64,000 nucleotides of DNA from Moringa oleifera (GCA_021397835.1 JAJFZO010000191.1:7321001-7385000), one strand, 5' to 3'. Numbered from the stretch's first letter, positions 12,520 to 24,938 are shown. Made by a program: numbers and translations. Notes: generated from the sequence alone by a model not told the origin.

Positions 12520-14450
12520 TCTGTCTCACAATAATCATTGGATTAATCCATCTATTCTTTGTTCGTCAATCCTTGATCAAGCTTTTCTTGAATAAGAATA
12601 ACACTTTGGCCTCAAGATCAAGTGAATCTAGTTCTTAAGAATGAGACTTCCAGCGTGTTGTAATTTACTATGGCATCAAGAAACATATCCATCTGACTTT
12701 GGGATCAAATACAACCTCCTATTTTCTCATCAAAAGAAGTTTATCTCATTGAAGTTTTCTACACATATTCATGGGAATGAAGATTAAGAGTGTAACAAGT
12801 GCATGAAGTTCCATGACTCCACTTATTGTTAAGTTATTGGATGCTTGTAAAAACTAGTGAACCTCCACTATGGAACTCTCGTAGATCCAAACATTTATCT
12901 GATTGTATAAATAAGACTTGATCTTTGCATTCACTTCCTTTTTCCATAAAACAACTAAACCACCACATTAACCCTTACTTGTAACAACAAAGCGACCTTT
13001 TCAAGCCAATTTTACTTATAATAATTTTATTTTTGAACTATTTCTTTTAATTCATTAAGAAAAAGTACGATGAGATTATATATTCTAACTAGCCTGATTA
13101 GTTCTTAAATAGTGTGAGAGGCCCTTAGACCTTGTCAATTTCATACTAAGCAATTCATGATGTCCAATGAGACTATCTATTACCAGCGTACGCTAATCTA
13201 AAAGATTTTATAGCAACCTCAACTTCCATGTTTGAACGAACCTTTTTTGCCTTAGAGCCCGTGGCCTTAGTAGAACCCGATTGAAATTCTTATCTCTTTT
13301 CAAATCCAATCATTATTGTTCCTTGTTTAAAATGACCTTACCTTTTTCTTTAGCAATATTTTTCCACTTTGTTTGAGTTTTTATTGTTATCTAAAGAAGA
13401 TGACTGCTGGGGGATAGATGAAGGCTTTTCTTGCAATCCTTGACCTAATGGTTGGATCTCTTAAGGATGCTATTGGTCCAAAAAGGAACCCCATGACTCC
13501 ACCTTTATGCACATAAGCTAAGAAGGTATCGGATTGCGCCAATGCCATTGAAATTTGCTCCATTACTTCTTCATTTGGGGTTGATATATGCAAATTATGG
13601 CGGTAAAAGACTCCACATGTATAAGAGTTTCTGTAGAAACCATCTTGTTAATATTTGCCTCAATTCTAGCCATTAATAGTGCTTCATGTTGATTGTGAAT
13701 CCTAACCCCCTTATTCAATTCATTTATTCTCATTATATTCCAATCAAAAATTTTATCATCAGAATCATCATGACCTTTCGTCTTTTTTCCTTCCTTCTCA
13801 GTGACCCTTATTCTCATTAAGTTAGGGCTTTTATCCTCAAACAAAGCATAGGCAAAGAATGGTCCTTTCGACCTAATCCATGGACCAAACTCCCTATGGC
13901 ACCAATTAGATTCTTTCTTCATCTTGATAGCACATGGACAACTTTGTTCTTGATGATCTAGTAACACATAAACATAACATATATCAGAGTAATATTTCAT
14001 ACTTGAATAAGCATACAATTTTCTTACCTTTAGACAACGATAGACAATTACATCATTGAAGTGGCTTCTTGAGATTAATAAGAACCCTACCCATAGCCAC
14101 TTCTCAAAAGTCATGTTTTTCGTCTACTGTTTTAATCTCCTTAATATCCCCAGTGGTTTTCCCAGTATTGTCCCAATAACAACATTCATGTATATTAGGG
14201 GAAAACCATGTATTTAAACCCAAAGTAGGTACCAAACTGAGGTCGAATTGTCAGAAATAAATCTCCCACCAAATTCTTATAAGATGACTAAAGATTTGTT
14301 AAAAGACCAAAGTTATGGCAATAGCACTCTCTTCTTTTTAGTAGGATCCTCGAACGTAAAGACACATTTTTTCTCCCATCTCCAACACCGCTGACCTACT
14401 AGAAAAGAATTGACTTTATTGCTTCCACATTATACAATCGTTTTTACACA
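12520..14450 (-). pseudogene. LINE (L1-type) non-LTR retrotransposon relic: ORF1 and start of ORF2
   Basis: On the minus strand (14.45 to 13.4 kb) the translation follows plant LINE ORF1. First comes a DUF4283-like part with WxxIHGFPLIYMN near 14200. The zinc-knuckle region at 13563-14114 then reads CYVYVLLDHQEQSC and CHREFGPWIRSKG, matching the usual CxxC-GHxxxxC and fGpWLRA pattern with the second Cys and the Gly lost. The open frame 13563-14114 (183 codons) is only part of ORF1. Further left (about 13.1-12.8 kb) pieces such as GPLTLFKN, CGGLVVLWKKEVNAKIKSY match the start of the ORF2 endonuclease (SGGLaLfWK). Reverse transcriptase is not visible, so the 3' part is missing. Stops and frameshifts are frequent. 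The element ends about 500 bp before the PPR start codon. Confidence 0.65.
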
Positions 14451-14944
14451 AATTTCCCAACTAAATAGCTCTTCCTTACTTCGATTATTTTTGCAAGCCA
14501 GTCATCTTTAATAGTTATATGTTTTTGCTCTTTTTTCGTGAGCGTTAGTTTGCTCTGCAGGTTTTTCATTCTCTGGTTTATCTTTTGTGTAAATACTGTA
14601 ACTTTGATTTCTCAAACCAAATAAACGTCTCCTCTAACTCAATGCACATAAAAAAAAAATAACTTGAACTTAAAAAAAAATAATTCGAAAAAATAAAATT
14701 CACAAAAAAAAAACCTTAAAAGAGATTATTTAAAAAAAAAATAATCAACTGAAGTGGTAATTAAAACGCTAAAATAATAAAATAAAAATACCACCAGAAA
14801 GGTTTGATTTTGAGTTTTGACTTGCGGCAGATCCTCAGAAACAACCGTCCAGTACACACGCCGGGGCAGTCAGGTTATGTAGCTATTCTCCGCCCATTAT
14901 AGCCATTTTCCCGTTCGAAAATTAATTCTCTTGGCATCTATCAT
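14451..14944 (+). other. Upstream region of the PPR gene
   Basis: A run of A-rich blocks (14650-14745) is followed by a more mixed segment (14820-14930) with GC-containing stretches such as CACGCCGGGGCAG and CCGCCCATTATAGCC. The core promoter should lie here, between the LINE relic and the start codon. I see no convincing TATA box. Confidence 0.35.
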
Positions 14945-16807
14945 TTGTGCTGCTGTTACTGTCAACTACTTTCCATAGAAAATTGTTCTGAAAAAATAGC
15001 GAAGATTCCTCTAATTTTAGCCACCAAGCCCCTACATAAGCTTCTCGAAGAGAAACTTATCTCGTTATTGACGTCATGTAAGACCCCAGAACACCTTCGC
15101 CAAGTCCAAGCCCAGATAATCAGTGCCGGATTTGAGCAAAATGACTATGTCGCTCCGAGAATCGTCGCAACATGTTTCCAGCTAAAGAAAATGGCATATG
15201 CCCAGCAAGTGTTTGATCGAATTCCACACCCTAATGTTGCTCTGTGGAATGCGATGTTTAAAGGGTATGCACAAAATGAGCTTTACTGGGAAGCTGTGGT
15301 CTTGTTTCGTAAAATGAAAAGCATGGACGTAATGCCCAATTGCTTCACTTTTCCAATGGTTCTCAAGTCTTGTTGGAAGGTTAATGCATTGAGGGAGGGC
15401 GAGGAAGTCCATTGTTTTGTAATCAAAGGTGGATTTAGAGCAGACCCTTATGTGGGAACAACTTTGATTGATATGTATTCAGGTGGGGGAGCAGTAGGAG
15501 CGGCTTACAAGGTGTTCGGCGAGATGGTTGAAAGGAATGTCGTTGCATGGACTTTAATGATTAATGGGTACATTTCGTGCGGTGACATGATTTCTGCCCA
15601 GCGCCTCTTTGAGTTGGCCCCTGAGCGTGATGTCGTGTTGTGGAACACTATGGTATCAGGTTATATTGGGCTGGGGAATATGCTAGAGGCGAGAAAGCTT
15701 TTTGATCGCATGCCAGAAAAGGATGTCATGTCATGGAACACAATATTGAATGGTTATGCCAATAATGGAGATGTTGAGGCATGTGAAAGACTATTTGAAG
15801 AGATGCCAGAATGGAATGTCTTTTCGTGGAATGGATTGCTTCTAGGATATGCTCGTAATGGGCTTTTCTCTGAAGTTTTGGGTTCTTTTAAAAGGATGCT
15901 AATTGATGGAGATGTACTTCCTAATGATGTCACACTTGTGACTGTGTTATCTGCATGTTCCAGATTAGGAGCTCTCAATTTGGGCAAGTGGTTTCACATA
16001 TATGCAGAGAATAGTGGGTATAAAGGAAATGTTTATGTTGGAAATGCTTTGATTGACATGTATGCAAAATGTGGGGTCATAGAAGTTGCAGTTAACGTGT
16101 TCAACAGACTGGATCAAAAAGATTTGATAAGTTGGAACACTATCATTGGTGGCTTAGCCATCCATGGGCATGGAGCTAATGCCTTAAGCCTGTTTCATCA
16201 AATGAAGAAAGCTGGGGTTGAACCAGACGGCATTACTTTTATAGGTGTTTTATGCGCTTGTACACATATGGGTTTGCTTGAAGATGGCTTCTCATATTTC
16301 CAATCGATGATAAATGATTATTTAATTGTGCCTCAAATTGAGCATTATGGTTGTATGGTTGATCTACTATCACGTGCTGGTCTCTTAACGGAGGCTGTGG
16401 ATTTTGTGAAGAAGATGCCCATGGAAGCTGATGCTGTTATATGGGCTGCCTTACTAGGGGCATGCAGGGTTTACAAAAATGTTGAAGTAGCTGAATTGGC
16501 TCTCCAGCAGCTTATTAAGCTTGAACCCAAAGACCCTGCTAACTTTGTCATGCTTTCAAACATTTATGGGGATCTTGGGAAATGGAAAGATGTCGCACGA
16601 TTAAAAGTTGCAATGAGGGATACTGGTTACAAAAAATTACCAGGGTGTAGCTTGATTGAGGTCAATGATGGGTTAGTGGAGTTCTATTCCTTGGATGAAA
16701 GCCATCCTGAAGCAGAAGAAATATATAGGGCCTTGAGAGGATTGACAAAACTGTTAAGATCATCTGGATATGAACCAGACCTTCAAGAACTTGGGCAGGG
16801 AGCTTGA
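14945..16807 (+). CDS. PLS-class pentatricopeptide repeat protein, E+ subgroup (620 aa)
   Basis: The intronless frame has consecutive PPR motifs from about residue 65 to 495. Typical P, L and S motif signatures are NVALWNAMFKGYAQN (98-111), PDGITFIGVLCACTHMGLLEDG (shown in part, 427-448) and YVGNALIDMYAKCG (364-377). After IEHYGCMVDLLSRAG (466-479) comes an E domain (about 496-575, VIWAALLGACR, then PANFVMLSNIYGDLGKW). The E+ motif follows (578-608, EFYSLDESHPEAEEIYRALR). The protein stops before any DYW deaminase domain, so it would need a DYW-bearing partner if it edits RNA. Proteins of this family bind organellar RNA in chloroplasts or mitochondria. The N-terminus (MCCCYCQLLS...) has Cys, Ser and Lys but is not a clear transit peptide. 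The next in-frame Met is residue 83, inside the repeats, so the first Met is the best start. Length fits the family. RNA target and organelle cannot be told from sequence alone. Confidence 0.92.
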   Translation: MCCCYCQLLSIENCSEKIAKIPLILATKPLHKLLEEKLISLLTSCKTPEHLRQVQAQIISAGFEQNDYVAPRIVATCFQLKKMAYAQQVFDRIPHPNVALWNAMFKGYAQNELYWEAVVLFRKMKSMDVMPNCFTFPMVLKSCWKVNALREGEEVHCFVIKGGFRADPYVGTTLIDMYSGGGAVGAAYKVFGEMVERNVVAWTLMINGYISCGDMISAQRLFELAPERDVVLWNTMVSGYIGLGNMLEARKLFDRMPEKDVMSWNTILNGYANNGDVEACERLFEEMPEWNVFSWNGLLLGYARNGLFSEVLGSFKRMLIDGDVLPNDVTLVTVLSACSRLGALNLGKWFHIYAENSGYKGNVYVGNALIDMYAKCGVIEVAVNVFNRLDQKDLISWNTIIGGLAIHGHGANALSLFHQMKKAGVEPDGITFIGVLCACTHMGLLEDGFSYFQSMINDYLIVPQIEHYGCMVDLLSRAGLLTEAVDFVKKMPMEADAVIWAALLGACRVYKNVEVAELALQQLIKLEPKDPANFVMLSNIYGDLGKWKDVARLKVAMRDTGYKKLPGCSLIEVNDGLVEFYSLDESHPEAEEIYRALRGLTKLLRSSGYEPDLQELGQGA

Positions 16808-18048
16808 AGTTACAAAGTAATATTGTCATAACATAGAAAACATTGTTAAATTGTTCCTATACAATTTCATCTTTTTGACTTATAATGGCATGGTCTTCTT
16901 CACATTTTCATCCTTGAGTTCATAAGGAATGGAGGACTATTTGAGAACTTCTTTGGGATGCACTATAAGACTAAATGGAATTTCAGCCTGACACACCATG
17001 GAATGTGTAATTTGCCTTGGGAGCGTATAACTCATGGTTTCCAGCTGAAAGGGGGTTGCATAGGAAATTTCTGTTTGGATGAGATCCTCACTGTGATTGC
17101 TGATCAGATACTGATTTTTCCGCGGAGTAAGACTGCATAATTCCTTATTTTGTAAAGCATATAATTAGTTATGAGACAGGTCAGTCACTGATCAGATACT
17201 GATTATTTTACAGAGCAATCGCTGCATCAACACCTTATTTGGGAATCACTGGTATGGCATCAGAGAGCTAGGGTGATGTGTATCAGGTAGGTCTTGCTGT
17301 GTACTTCCTCCTCTCATTCAAAGAATCTCTTGATACATTTATTTAACTGATAGAGAAAACCAGTTGTGACTCAACTCCCATTTTGTTCATAAATCCTTTA
17401 AATGTTTATTTATCAAAGAAAATGGGGGCGTACATGTAATTGGGTCCTAGAGTTGTGGTCTCTGTTATTTTCAGTTTTTATGGTTGCAGTGAAAGAAATG
17501 AGAAGGATGAAGCAAAATTTTGGAACCCCCACATTTTATCTTAAGAAAAAGTATTTTAGAGGCAGAGGTAAACTCAACATTGTACTTAGAAGGCTTTTGA
17601 TGCTTGGCTAAACTACCTAACCTAAACCCCATGTATGCTGCACTACAACTTCACCTGTAGCCACTGTTTCTACAGTGCTTTACGTATTGATGCCCTCACT
17701 CCGTCAGGGCAGTTTCATGCCCATCTCATGTCTCTTTGTCCCATTGCTTACCTGGCTTCATTATCATAAAGTTTGAATCAAGAACTACAAAATGGACTTT
17801 TTGAGTAGATTTAATAATTCTTTTGAGGAAGTAAAATATCAGTTGATAATTTTGTATATTGTGAAAATATCATGTCTTCTCATAAGCGCTGTAATAAAAG
17901 TTTATTGGATTAGACACCTGAACCTGCAGTGTGCCATGTTAGTACCAGAGTTTCCAACTTGAGTCATTGAGATTGTCACTGTTGATCAATTGAGATTTGC
18001 ACAGTATGTTGATCTACTCTTCCTATGTATGTTATTGACTGTTTCCTT

Positions 18049-18091
<43 letters not shown>

Positions 18092-18424
18092 GACCACTAT
18101 GGTGACCACTATGGTGACTCAAACCTTGGACTAAGTAATCTTTACCTTTTAGAGTGCATTGTTCACTACATGTGTTTACTCATCCACGCTAAATATTCAC
18201 GTGAGAGGAGAGTCTATATACTATCAAGTTATGTTTTGGCCTTCCAAGACTGGGATCTCATGGATAAGTGAGCTCACATGAGATGAGATCTTGGTGATCT
18301 TTGCACAGTAGTTCTTCAACTGGCAAAATAGATGGTCATTGCTGTACTAAATTTTAGCCAACCTCACTGAGGGTTAGGGAAGACCACGATGGTTTATTAA
18401 GCAAGCATAAGAATTATTTCACCC
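16808..18424 (+). other. 3' flank of the PPR gene
   Basis: The frames at 16958-17140 and 17402-17611 have no recognisable domain and probably belong to the 3' UTR or flank. CTGATCAGATACTGATT is repeated at about 17100 and 17190. AATAAA-like motifs occur, but the true polyadenylation site cannot be fixed. Base composition is less AT-rich than in the transposon regions, as expected near a gene. Confidence 0.4.
18052..18086. repeat. (GA)n microsatellite
   Basis: About 35 bp of uninterrupted GA dinucleotides, 1.25 kb downstream of the PPR stop codon. It accounts for the Glu-Arg repeat in a spurious frame here. Confidence 0.95.
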
Positions 18425-18429
18425 AACAA

Positions 18430-18647
18430 TGTGAATTTGGGAGATTGAATGGTTCATCTTGTATTTTTAGAACTTAAGTTAGGACCTTAAACAAACAAGC
18501 TAAAGTTAACCAACTTAAATCATATCCCTAATATTGTGGGATATGAACAATATCCCTAATATTATGCAATATTTATTTATATTCATAAATAAAGATTGTT
18601 CTAGAGATATCTAAAAATCCTAACTAAAAAATCTTAGTCATTCAACA
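18430..18647 (-). repeat. 3' LTR of the Copia element
   Basis: On the plus strand it begins TGTGAATTTGGG and ends CATTCAACA. It matches the right LTR over its length, with an extra duplicated ATATCCCTAATATT segment. Its left flank is AACAA, the target duplication. Confidence 0.9.
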
Positions 18648-18657
18648 CTCTCCTTCA
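18648..18657 (-). promoter_or_regulatory. Polypurine tract of the Copia element
   Basis: The minus strand reads TTGAAGGAGAG directly before the LTR start TGTTGAATGAC. This is the expected position and composition for the plus-strand primer of reverse transcription. Confidence 0.85.
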
Positions 18658-19153
18658 AGTTGGTGAATAGATATCTATCACTCTTTCTAGGAACAAATAA
18701 AAGATAAGTAATCAGAACTTGGAGTTTCTCCTTAATGAAGTGTATCAATTTCAACATGCTTGCTCTTGTCATGTTATACTGGATTATGTGGAAGATTGAT
18801 CGCTGCTTTGTTGTGACAATATAACCTTATAGATGGTGTCATAGGCCTTTTTAAATCCCTTAGAACTCATGTCAACCAAAACACCTAACAATTTTCCTGT
18901 GCCATAGCTTTAAACTGTGCTTCAGCATTGTTTCGTGCTACATTTTGTGTTTTTTACTTCTCCAAGTGCCTAGATTATCCTATACAAATGTGCAGCCTGC
19001 AATAGATTGCCTATCTGTAATTTAACAAGCCCGCCTTGCATCAGTGTAAACCTCTATATCTCTTTGCTCATTTTTCCTGAATAATAAACCTTTTTGAAGA
19101 GTCCCTTTTTAAGTATCTTAGGATCCTGTGGACAACTTCAAGGTGTTCCTTCT

Positions 19154-22100
19154 TTAAGACATGGATAAAACAAACATAATATCAAGTCTAGTATTGGATA
19201 AGTATTTTAGTTTTTCCACCATATTTTGACATTGTTGAGTGTCCATCAAGGCTTTCATCCCCTTACCTAGCTTTAAATTGTATTTTACAGGAGTGTCAAC
19301 TGGTCTGCAACCGCTCATTCTAGGTTTTTTTTGAAAGGTCAAGGATATACTTTCTTTATAATACAAAAATGTTTTTCTTAGAACAAGCAACTTTTATTCC
19401 GAGAAAATATTTTAGGACATCCAAGTCCTTTATCTCGAATTCATAAGCTAGACTTTTCTTCAATTTTTCCTTCTCAATTAAGTCGTCCCCTGGAAGGATA
19501 ATGTCATCTACATATACTATCAAGATAGTAATGTTACCTTCTTGATGAAACTCTTGTGACCATTGTGATCAACTTGTCTTTGTCTATAACACTGTCTCTT
19601 CATAGCTTTAGTGAACTTTTTTAAACCATGTTCTAGGTGATTGTTTGAGACCATATAAAGACTTTCACAACTTGCAAACCTTTGACCCAAATTTGTCAAA
19701 AAAAAAAAAAATCAAGAGGAGGATTTTGTAAATTTCCTCTTTCTAAATCACCATTAAAGAAATGCATTTTTCACATCCATATACTGTATTGCAAATCTAG
19801 GTTTGTAGCAATTAAGAGGAGAACTTTTATTGTATTTAGCTTAGCTATTGGTGCAAAGATCTAGAAAAAATGAATCCCATAGGTATAAGTAAACTCTTTT
19901 GCCACTATCCGAGCTTTATATCTTTTAAGAGAACCATACAAATTGTATTTGACTGTGAAGGTCCATTGCAACCTCCTGTTGACTAGTATCTAGGCAAATT
20001 GACCACCTTCCAAGTCTGATCCTTCTCAAGAGCTCTCATTTCTTCAAGAACAACTTCCTTCCACTCAGGTACATTTAGAGTGTCCTGCACATTCCTCAGA
20101 ACTTCTACACTTGCAAGTTGTGAAGCAAAAGCAAGAAAAGAATGTGACGATTTTTTGTAGGAAGCAAAGTTAGATAGAGGTTTGTACAATTCTAGTACCT
20201 TTCCTATGAGAATTAGGTAAATCTAGATCATTAATAACTTGAATATTGGACTCACAAGAAGAGTAGTTAGAATCATAATTACCTGAGAGAGAGAGAGAGA
20301 GGGATGGATTTTGGATCTGCCCTTAGTTATAATCATGACTTTGCAGCAAAGTGGGATCTCTTTCCTTTGATTTGGACACCTTGAAAAATAATAAACTCAT
20401 GTTGTTTACTCCTTTCTTTGATACACATCTGATTTTGATAGCACATTAAGAAGCTGTCCAAATTTATCAGTACCTACAATATCAGTTTTGGTGATGGTTT
20501 TTGATGAAATTGAAGGTTCTGGTGCAGCCAATTCACATTATGTATAACATATACATAGGTACTGCTTGCTTGGATATACAATCTGTAAAGTGGTAGATTC
20601 TGCAGGTTTTGAGGCAGGTTCTGCATGTTTCGATATTGGTCATGCATGTTTTGATATTAGTCATGCTGGTTCTACTGATTTTGTGGTAGGTTCTGCAAAT
20701 TCTGCAAGTTGTAGGGCAGGTTTTGCAGGTTCTGAAGTGGTAGATTAATGTATGGTAGTCCCGAGACTTTATTCTGGACTAAGTGAATCTAGAATGGAAT
20801 ATGTACAAGCAGTTTCTAGTTGACTATTATAAAAGATGGAATCTTCACTTTTATTCCTCTGCCGAAGATGATCATCTACGTGAAACTTTCCTTTTTTTTC
20901 AAAGTGTAACATCCATGGCAAGAAACAGGTTTTTAGAAATGGGATCAAAATCTTGTAACTTTTTTTATATTGAAGAATATCCAACAAAAATGTATTTCTT
21001 AGCACGTGGGTCAATTTTTCCTCAATTGTGGCTATGACATGCAAAAGTAACACATCCAAAATCTTGAGGGAATTTTGATGTAATTCGTGATGTAGGAAGA
21101 AAATTCATTAAAAAAAAATCTGATGTTGTTTTAAAATGTAGAACTTGTCAAGTTATATTATTAATAAGATATTCAATTGTAAGAATAACTTTGCCGCCCT
21201 TCCCACACCCCCCATCCCCTTTTGAAATATAAAAATCAAAGATCTAGCAAATTCAAGAAGATGTTTATTTTTATTTCAGCAATACCATTTTGCCAAGGAG
21301 TATCATTGCATGAACTTTGATGAATAACGTCTTTTTCTACAAGATAATCACGCCATATCTTGTTAAAGTATTCTTTCCCATTGTTAGTTCTAAAAACTTT
21401 TGGTTTGAAATTGAGTTTGTACCATATTGTTGAAATTTTTAAAAATTTGTTCAACATAAGATTTTTTTTCCCCTGTAGACCTAAGGGATAAAAATATGAT
21501 CATCAATGAAGATAATAAACCATCTGTTTTTCAGTTAATATAGAAATTCTACGAAAGAAATAATATATGATGTTTTGCTAACTCACAAATTTTATACTTA
21601 AATGAAGAAGCACTCTTAATGGCAAATGAGTTCAAAAACAGGTATTTTAAATACTGAAAACTAGGATGATCTAATCTAAAGTGCTACAACAAAACTTGCT
21701 TGTCATTATTAATAATAGAGATGCAGTTAAAACAGATACTTTGAGATTGTCTCAAAGTTAGTCCTCAATGATATACATCTCTTCGCTTTGTTTAGCACTG
21801 CCGATCATCCATGAGGTCAAATGTTCTCAGCATATGGCTTATAGGTGGAGAACAAAAATAAAGAGTCAGATCACTTGTTGAGTTACTGGAACCCTTACTA
21901 CCAAGAGCAACCGAAAGATAATTACCTCTTTAGGCTAAGGAACAAGGAGAATTAAATGAATTAAAATGTAAGGATTAGAAAAGTTTATTCAAGTGCTCTA
22001 ATTGATGCTCGGTTCTGAAGGACTTGATAGCTGCTGATTTTGTTTCCTCTTGACATGAGAAGGCTTGTCAGGTACCTTCCAACAAATTTCCACCCTAAAG

Positions 22101-22200
22101 TGAACAACTCAAGCCTTTGTAATCTGCCTACTGAAGCAGGTCGGAGGAAGCAAATTAGTAATGGCTGTCTTTAGCCTTGCCAGAATCTATAATCTTGGCA
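19154..22200 (-). pseudogene. Copia gag-pol relic
   Basis: Minus-strand remnants lie in Copia order. Near 21900 is a weak gag/protease part. CELAKHH near 21560 is the pre-integrase region. Integrase follows at 21236-21457 (FRTNNGKEYFNKIW and NDTPWQNGIAE, resembling the Asp/Glu catalytic region). Next is the LGYSPTQKGYK-like segment at 20769-21059, read as LLDILQYKKSYKI. The RT start is at 19983-20189 (VPEWKEVVLEEMRALEKDQTW). The polymerase motif YVDDI is near 19500-19515 and is retained. The RNase H-side segment lies at 19154-19390 (GCRPVDTPVKYNLKLG). Stops and frameshifts between the pieces rule out a functional polyprotein. Confidence 0.85.
20585..20745. repeat. Degenerate GCAGGTTCTG repeats inside the Copia relic
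   Basis: Variants of GCAGGTTYTG and CATGTTTYGATATT recur about ten times. On the minus strand they encode a linker with repeated Glu-Pro-Ala-like triplets between integrase and RT, a part of Copia pol that is normally poorly conserved. Confidence 0.6.
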
Positions 22201-22258
22201 CCAGTGGTCATGGTTGCCGTCTAGAATAATTTTTTTATTTGGTCTCAAGAAACTCATT

Positions 22259-22268
22259 GCTCTGATAC
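22259..22268 (-). promoter_or_regulatory. Primer binding site of the Copia element
   Basis: The plus strand GCTCTGATAC is the complement of TATCAGAGC, the core of the plant initiator Met-tRNA primer site TGGTATCAGAGC. It sits 2 bp inside the right LTR, which fixes the minus-strand orientation. Confidence 0.9.
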
Positions 22269-22270
22269 TG

Positions 22271-22471
22271 TGTGAATTTGGGACACTGAATGGTTCATCT
22301 TGTATTTTCCAAAACTTAAATAAGTACAACCTTAAGTAGATAACGTAGCACTAACCAACTTGCTTGATATCCCTGATATTATGGGATATGAGATATTTAT
22401 TTAGATTAATAAATAAAGAGTGTTCTAGAAATATTTAAAATTTCTAACTAACAAATCTTAATCATTCAACA
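22271..22471 (-). repeat. 5' LTR of the Copia element
   Basis: It begins TGTGAATTTGGG and ends CATTCAACA on the plus strand, like its partner. AACAA follows directly as the right-hand target duplication. Confidence 0.9.
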
Positions 22472-22476
22472 AACAA

Positions 22477-24901
22477 TAATAGAAGGTAGATTGTCATATT
22501 GTCAATACTTTGGTACTAGAAATTGGTGCTTTGATCTTTCATGCCTCCATGGGGCTAGCTTTAGCAGAAGTTGGTCCATCATCAAGTTCCATTCATGTGC
22601 AGTTGCAGTTCAAAGCATTTTGATCCTCAGAAAAAATGAATCATTGTAAGATATGACACAGAAGAGGTGCACCATTGTTGCCTTGCAGCAAACATGCTTT
22701 CATTTTGAGCTCTCATTTCTGCTGCAGGTTTAGTATATCTTCTGGCTGACAGCTCAAGGCGTTGTTAACTTACTATTAGAAGGTGCAGACATCCTGTGGA
22801 GCACCTAGGTTCTTGAACAGCAGGATGAAAGAGATTCATATTGCTTTCTCACATGCATCTCACCTGTCAAGTCTTCCCAGAACTTGAGTTGATGTCAGGT
22901 AATTTTCTTATCACTTGGGTATATCCTATCCAAATTTCACTGGATTTAGTGTACAACATTAGATAATGTGTCCATGTTCCTATGATACGTTTTCTTCTTT
23001 TTTTTCTTTTCCAGTCTGGCTGTTCTCTGCAATACTGCAATACATCTGGTGAAAAGTTTGCAACATATTAGTAGCTGTGCAGTTGAACCACTTACAAAAC
23101 CAGTTGTTTTCCCAAAGTTCTGGACGAGTGGCATGTGCCACAATGCACCTGTAATGTTGTTTTAGAAACAGAACCTTATGTCCCAATTCCATATCATATC
23201 ATAGTTTACTGGATTAGTCTTGGGCTTCCAAGTGGGTGTGCGAAGGCGAAACTGGTCTGACACGGGATTTCTGCTAATCTCTGTGAGTGAATGGAAAGAA
23301 ACCCAACTTCATAATTAGTCTGAGCCGAATGCACATTGGGCTACCAATTCCAACCACAAAACTTGCCTCTACACTGGGTCCACATCTTGGGCTTATCTTA
23401 TTCCTTTTAGCTATTAAAATCTGAGAAAGATTAGGAGGGCTAATTGACGAGTCCACACAGAAACACCAACCGTTATTAGCTTCCTAATTATGGCTTTGTT
23501 TCTGACTTGCCTGGTACTTGTGTTTCTTGGGACCTCACTGCCTGAGCCATACAGATTCACCTGTTTGTTTTTTATTAGAACTACTCAGAAACATTATTTA
23601 ATTATGAAGTTAATGTCTGATGTCTATCTGCTTAAGTTAGCCAAATAAACTAAGCATATATCTCTCCCTCTTTGTGTGGCACGCGTATGTCATGCAATGC
23701 ATGTGCATACACAACTTGCAAAGTATTTTATACATTTTTTGATATCAGACAAATCATGATGTTGTGTTTCTGTAAGTTTCTTAGCAATATGATTTGTAAT
23801 TATCATCATCATGGAGTCTCGCAGAGTACCTAAACTCAAAAACCACATTAAAGAAAACAACAATAATTATAAATCCTTTAGTCATTTGACGTATGTGGGT
23901 TCCCACTCTTAACAGCTCTTTCAACCTGAAAACTTAGGTTGTGTTGATAATTAATTAACATAGGCCATCTTCCAACTTCCTAAACTAACACTTCATGCTC
24001 TGTACGTATTATGTTCACTTATTTGTATTATATAATTTTATAGCTTATATAATTTTATAGCTTCAATCATCATGATCGTTCCATGGTGAAACAAAACAAG
24101 AGACACTTCATCATGATGAGAACTGCAGTATTAAAATAGATGATCCAAAATGCAATGTTGAGTTGTAATGAAGCCAAGTGGAGTGTTATCTAAGTTTAAG
24201 TATATTACGATAAAATAATATTCTGTATTCTTCAACTTAATCCCTTTCACATGTCATTTTCCCATGAGCTTTTACTGATGCATTAATCTCAACTATATGA
24301 CTCCATAGGTACGTTAGCATGTGTTGCTTTGGTCTTATTTAGTATAATCTACTTATTGGTTGGACAGTATTTGATCATGTTAGTCAAATTTTCACTGCAT
24401 TTAAATATTTCTCCACCTTTGTCCTCATCAAATTTTCTCATAAACATATGCTCTCTTGATGTTTTGATTTCTAATTCTGCCTCAAGTATTTCCAGGAACT
24501 CAAGTGTCCTTTTTCTAGGGTAGATAAAGAATTTGAATTAATTACACATTCTGTGGTTTGCTTGGCTCTAAAAAAATGAGCCAAGTAGTGTTGGTTGAAT
24601 ATCTCTGGAAGCATACTTATGATCTCTTTAATATTTTTGACCAACTTGTTTGACTTTCAAGGTAATTGTCCTTTCGTTTGTTTAGTGACTAAGCTTTGCT
24701 CTCCAAACCTAAATGCTATCATGATGTTTGTAGAAATGTCTCTCAGGGTAACATTGTTTAGCTGAATTAGTAATGCTTCCAGCTCATGGCCATAGTACTC
24801 ATTTCCCCCAGGTTCTGTTGCATGTGCGAAAGCCATCCCAAACATCACCTTTTTCATCTTTTCAAAATCCAGTAGTCACCCACCTTACTTATAAATGCAT
24901 T

Positions 24902-24938
<37 letters not shown>

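Larger units (their letters stand above)
18430..22471 (-). mobile_element. Complete but inactive Copia LTR retrotransposon with target duplication
   Basis: Both ends are defined. The LTRs (TG...CA) span 18430-18647 and 22271-22471 and are flanked by the same 5 bp, AACAA, at 18425-18429 and 22472-22476. The minus-strand order is 5' LTR (right), PBS, gag/protease, integrase, reverse transcriptase, RNase H, PPT, 3' LTR (left), which is the Copia order. At about 4.04 kb it is a little short for the superfamily. The two LTRs differ by many substitutions and indels, including a run of AATATCCCTAATATT found only in the left one, so insertion is old. Several stops and frameshifts break every domain. 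Confidence 0.92.

Noticed and set aside
13563..14114. 183-codon open frame as an independent gene
   Set aside because: Its content matches the zinc-knuckle part of LINE ORF1, and flanking DNA continues the same protein with stops and frameshifts, so it is a relic.
14945..16807. Assigning a specific named PPR editing factor
   Set aside because: The family is large and repeat architecture alone does not identify an orthologue; an alignment and RNA-code prediction would be needed.
17990..18271. Frame with Arg-Glu repeats
   Set aside because: The repeat is only the translated (GA)n microsatellite.
20566..20748. Plus-strand Gly/Ala/Ser/Cys-rich frame
   Set aside because: It is the opposite strand of the repetitive linker in the Copia pol relic.
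24657..24857. 66-codon minus-strand frame with protein-like composition
   Set aside because: I could not match it to any family and neighbouring frames do not continue it, so I do not call a gene.
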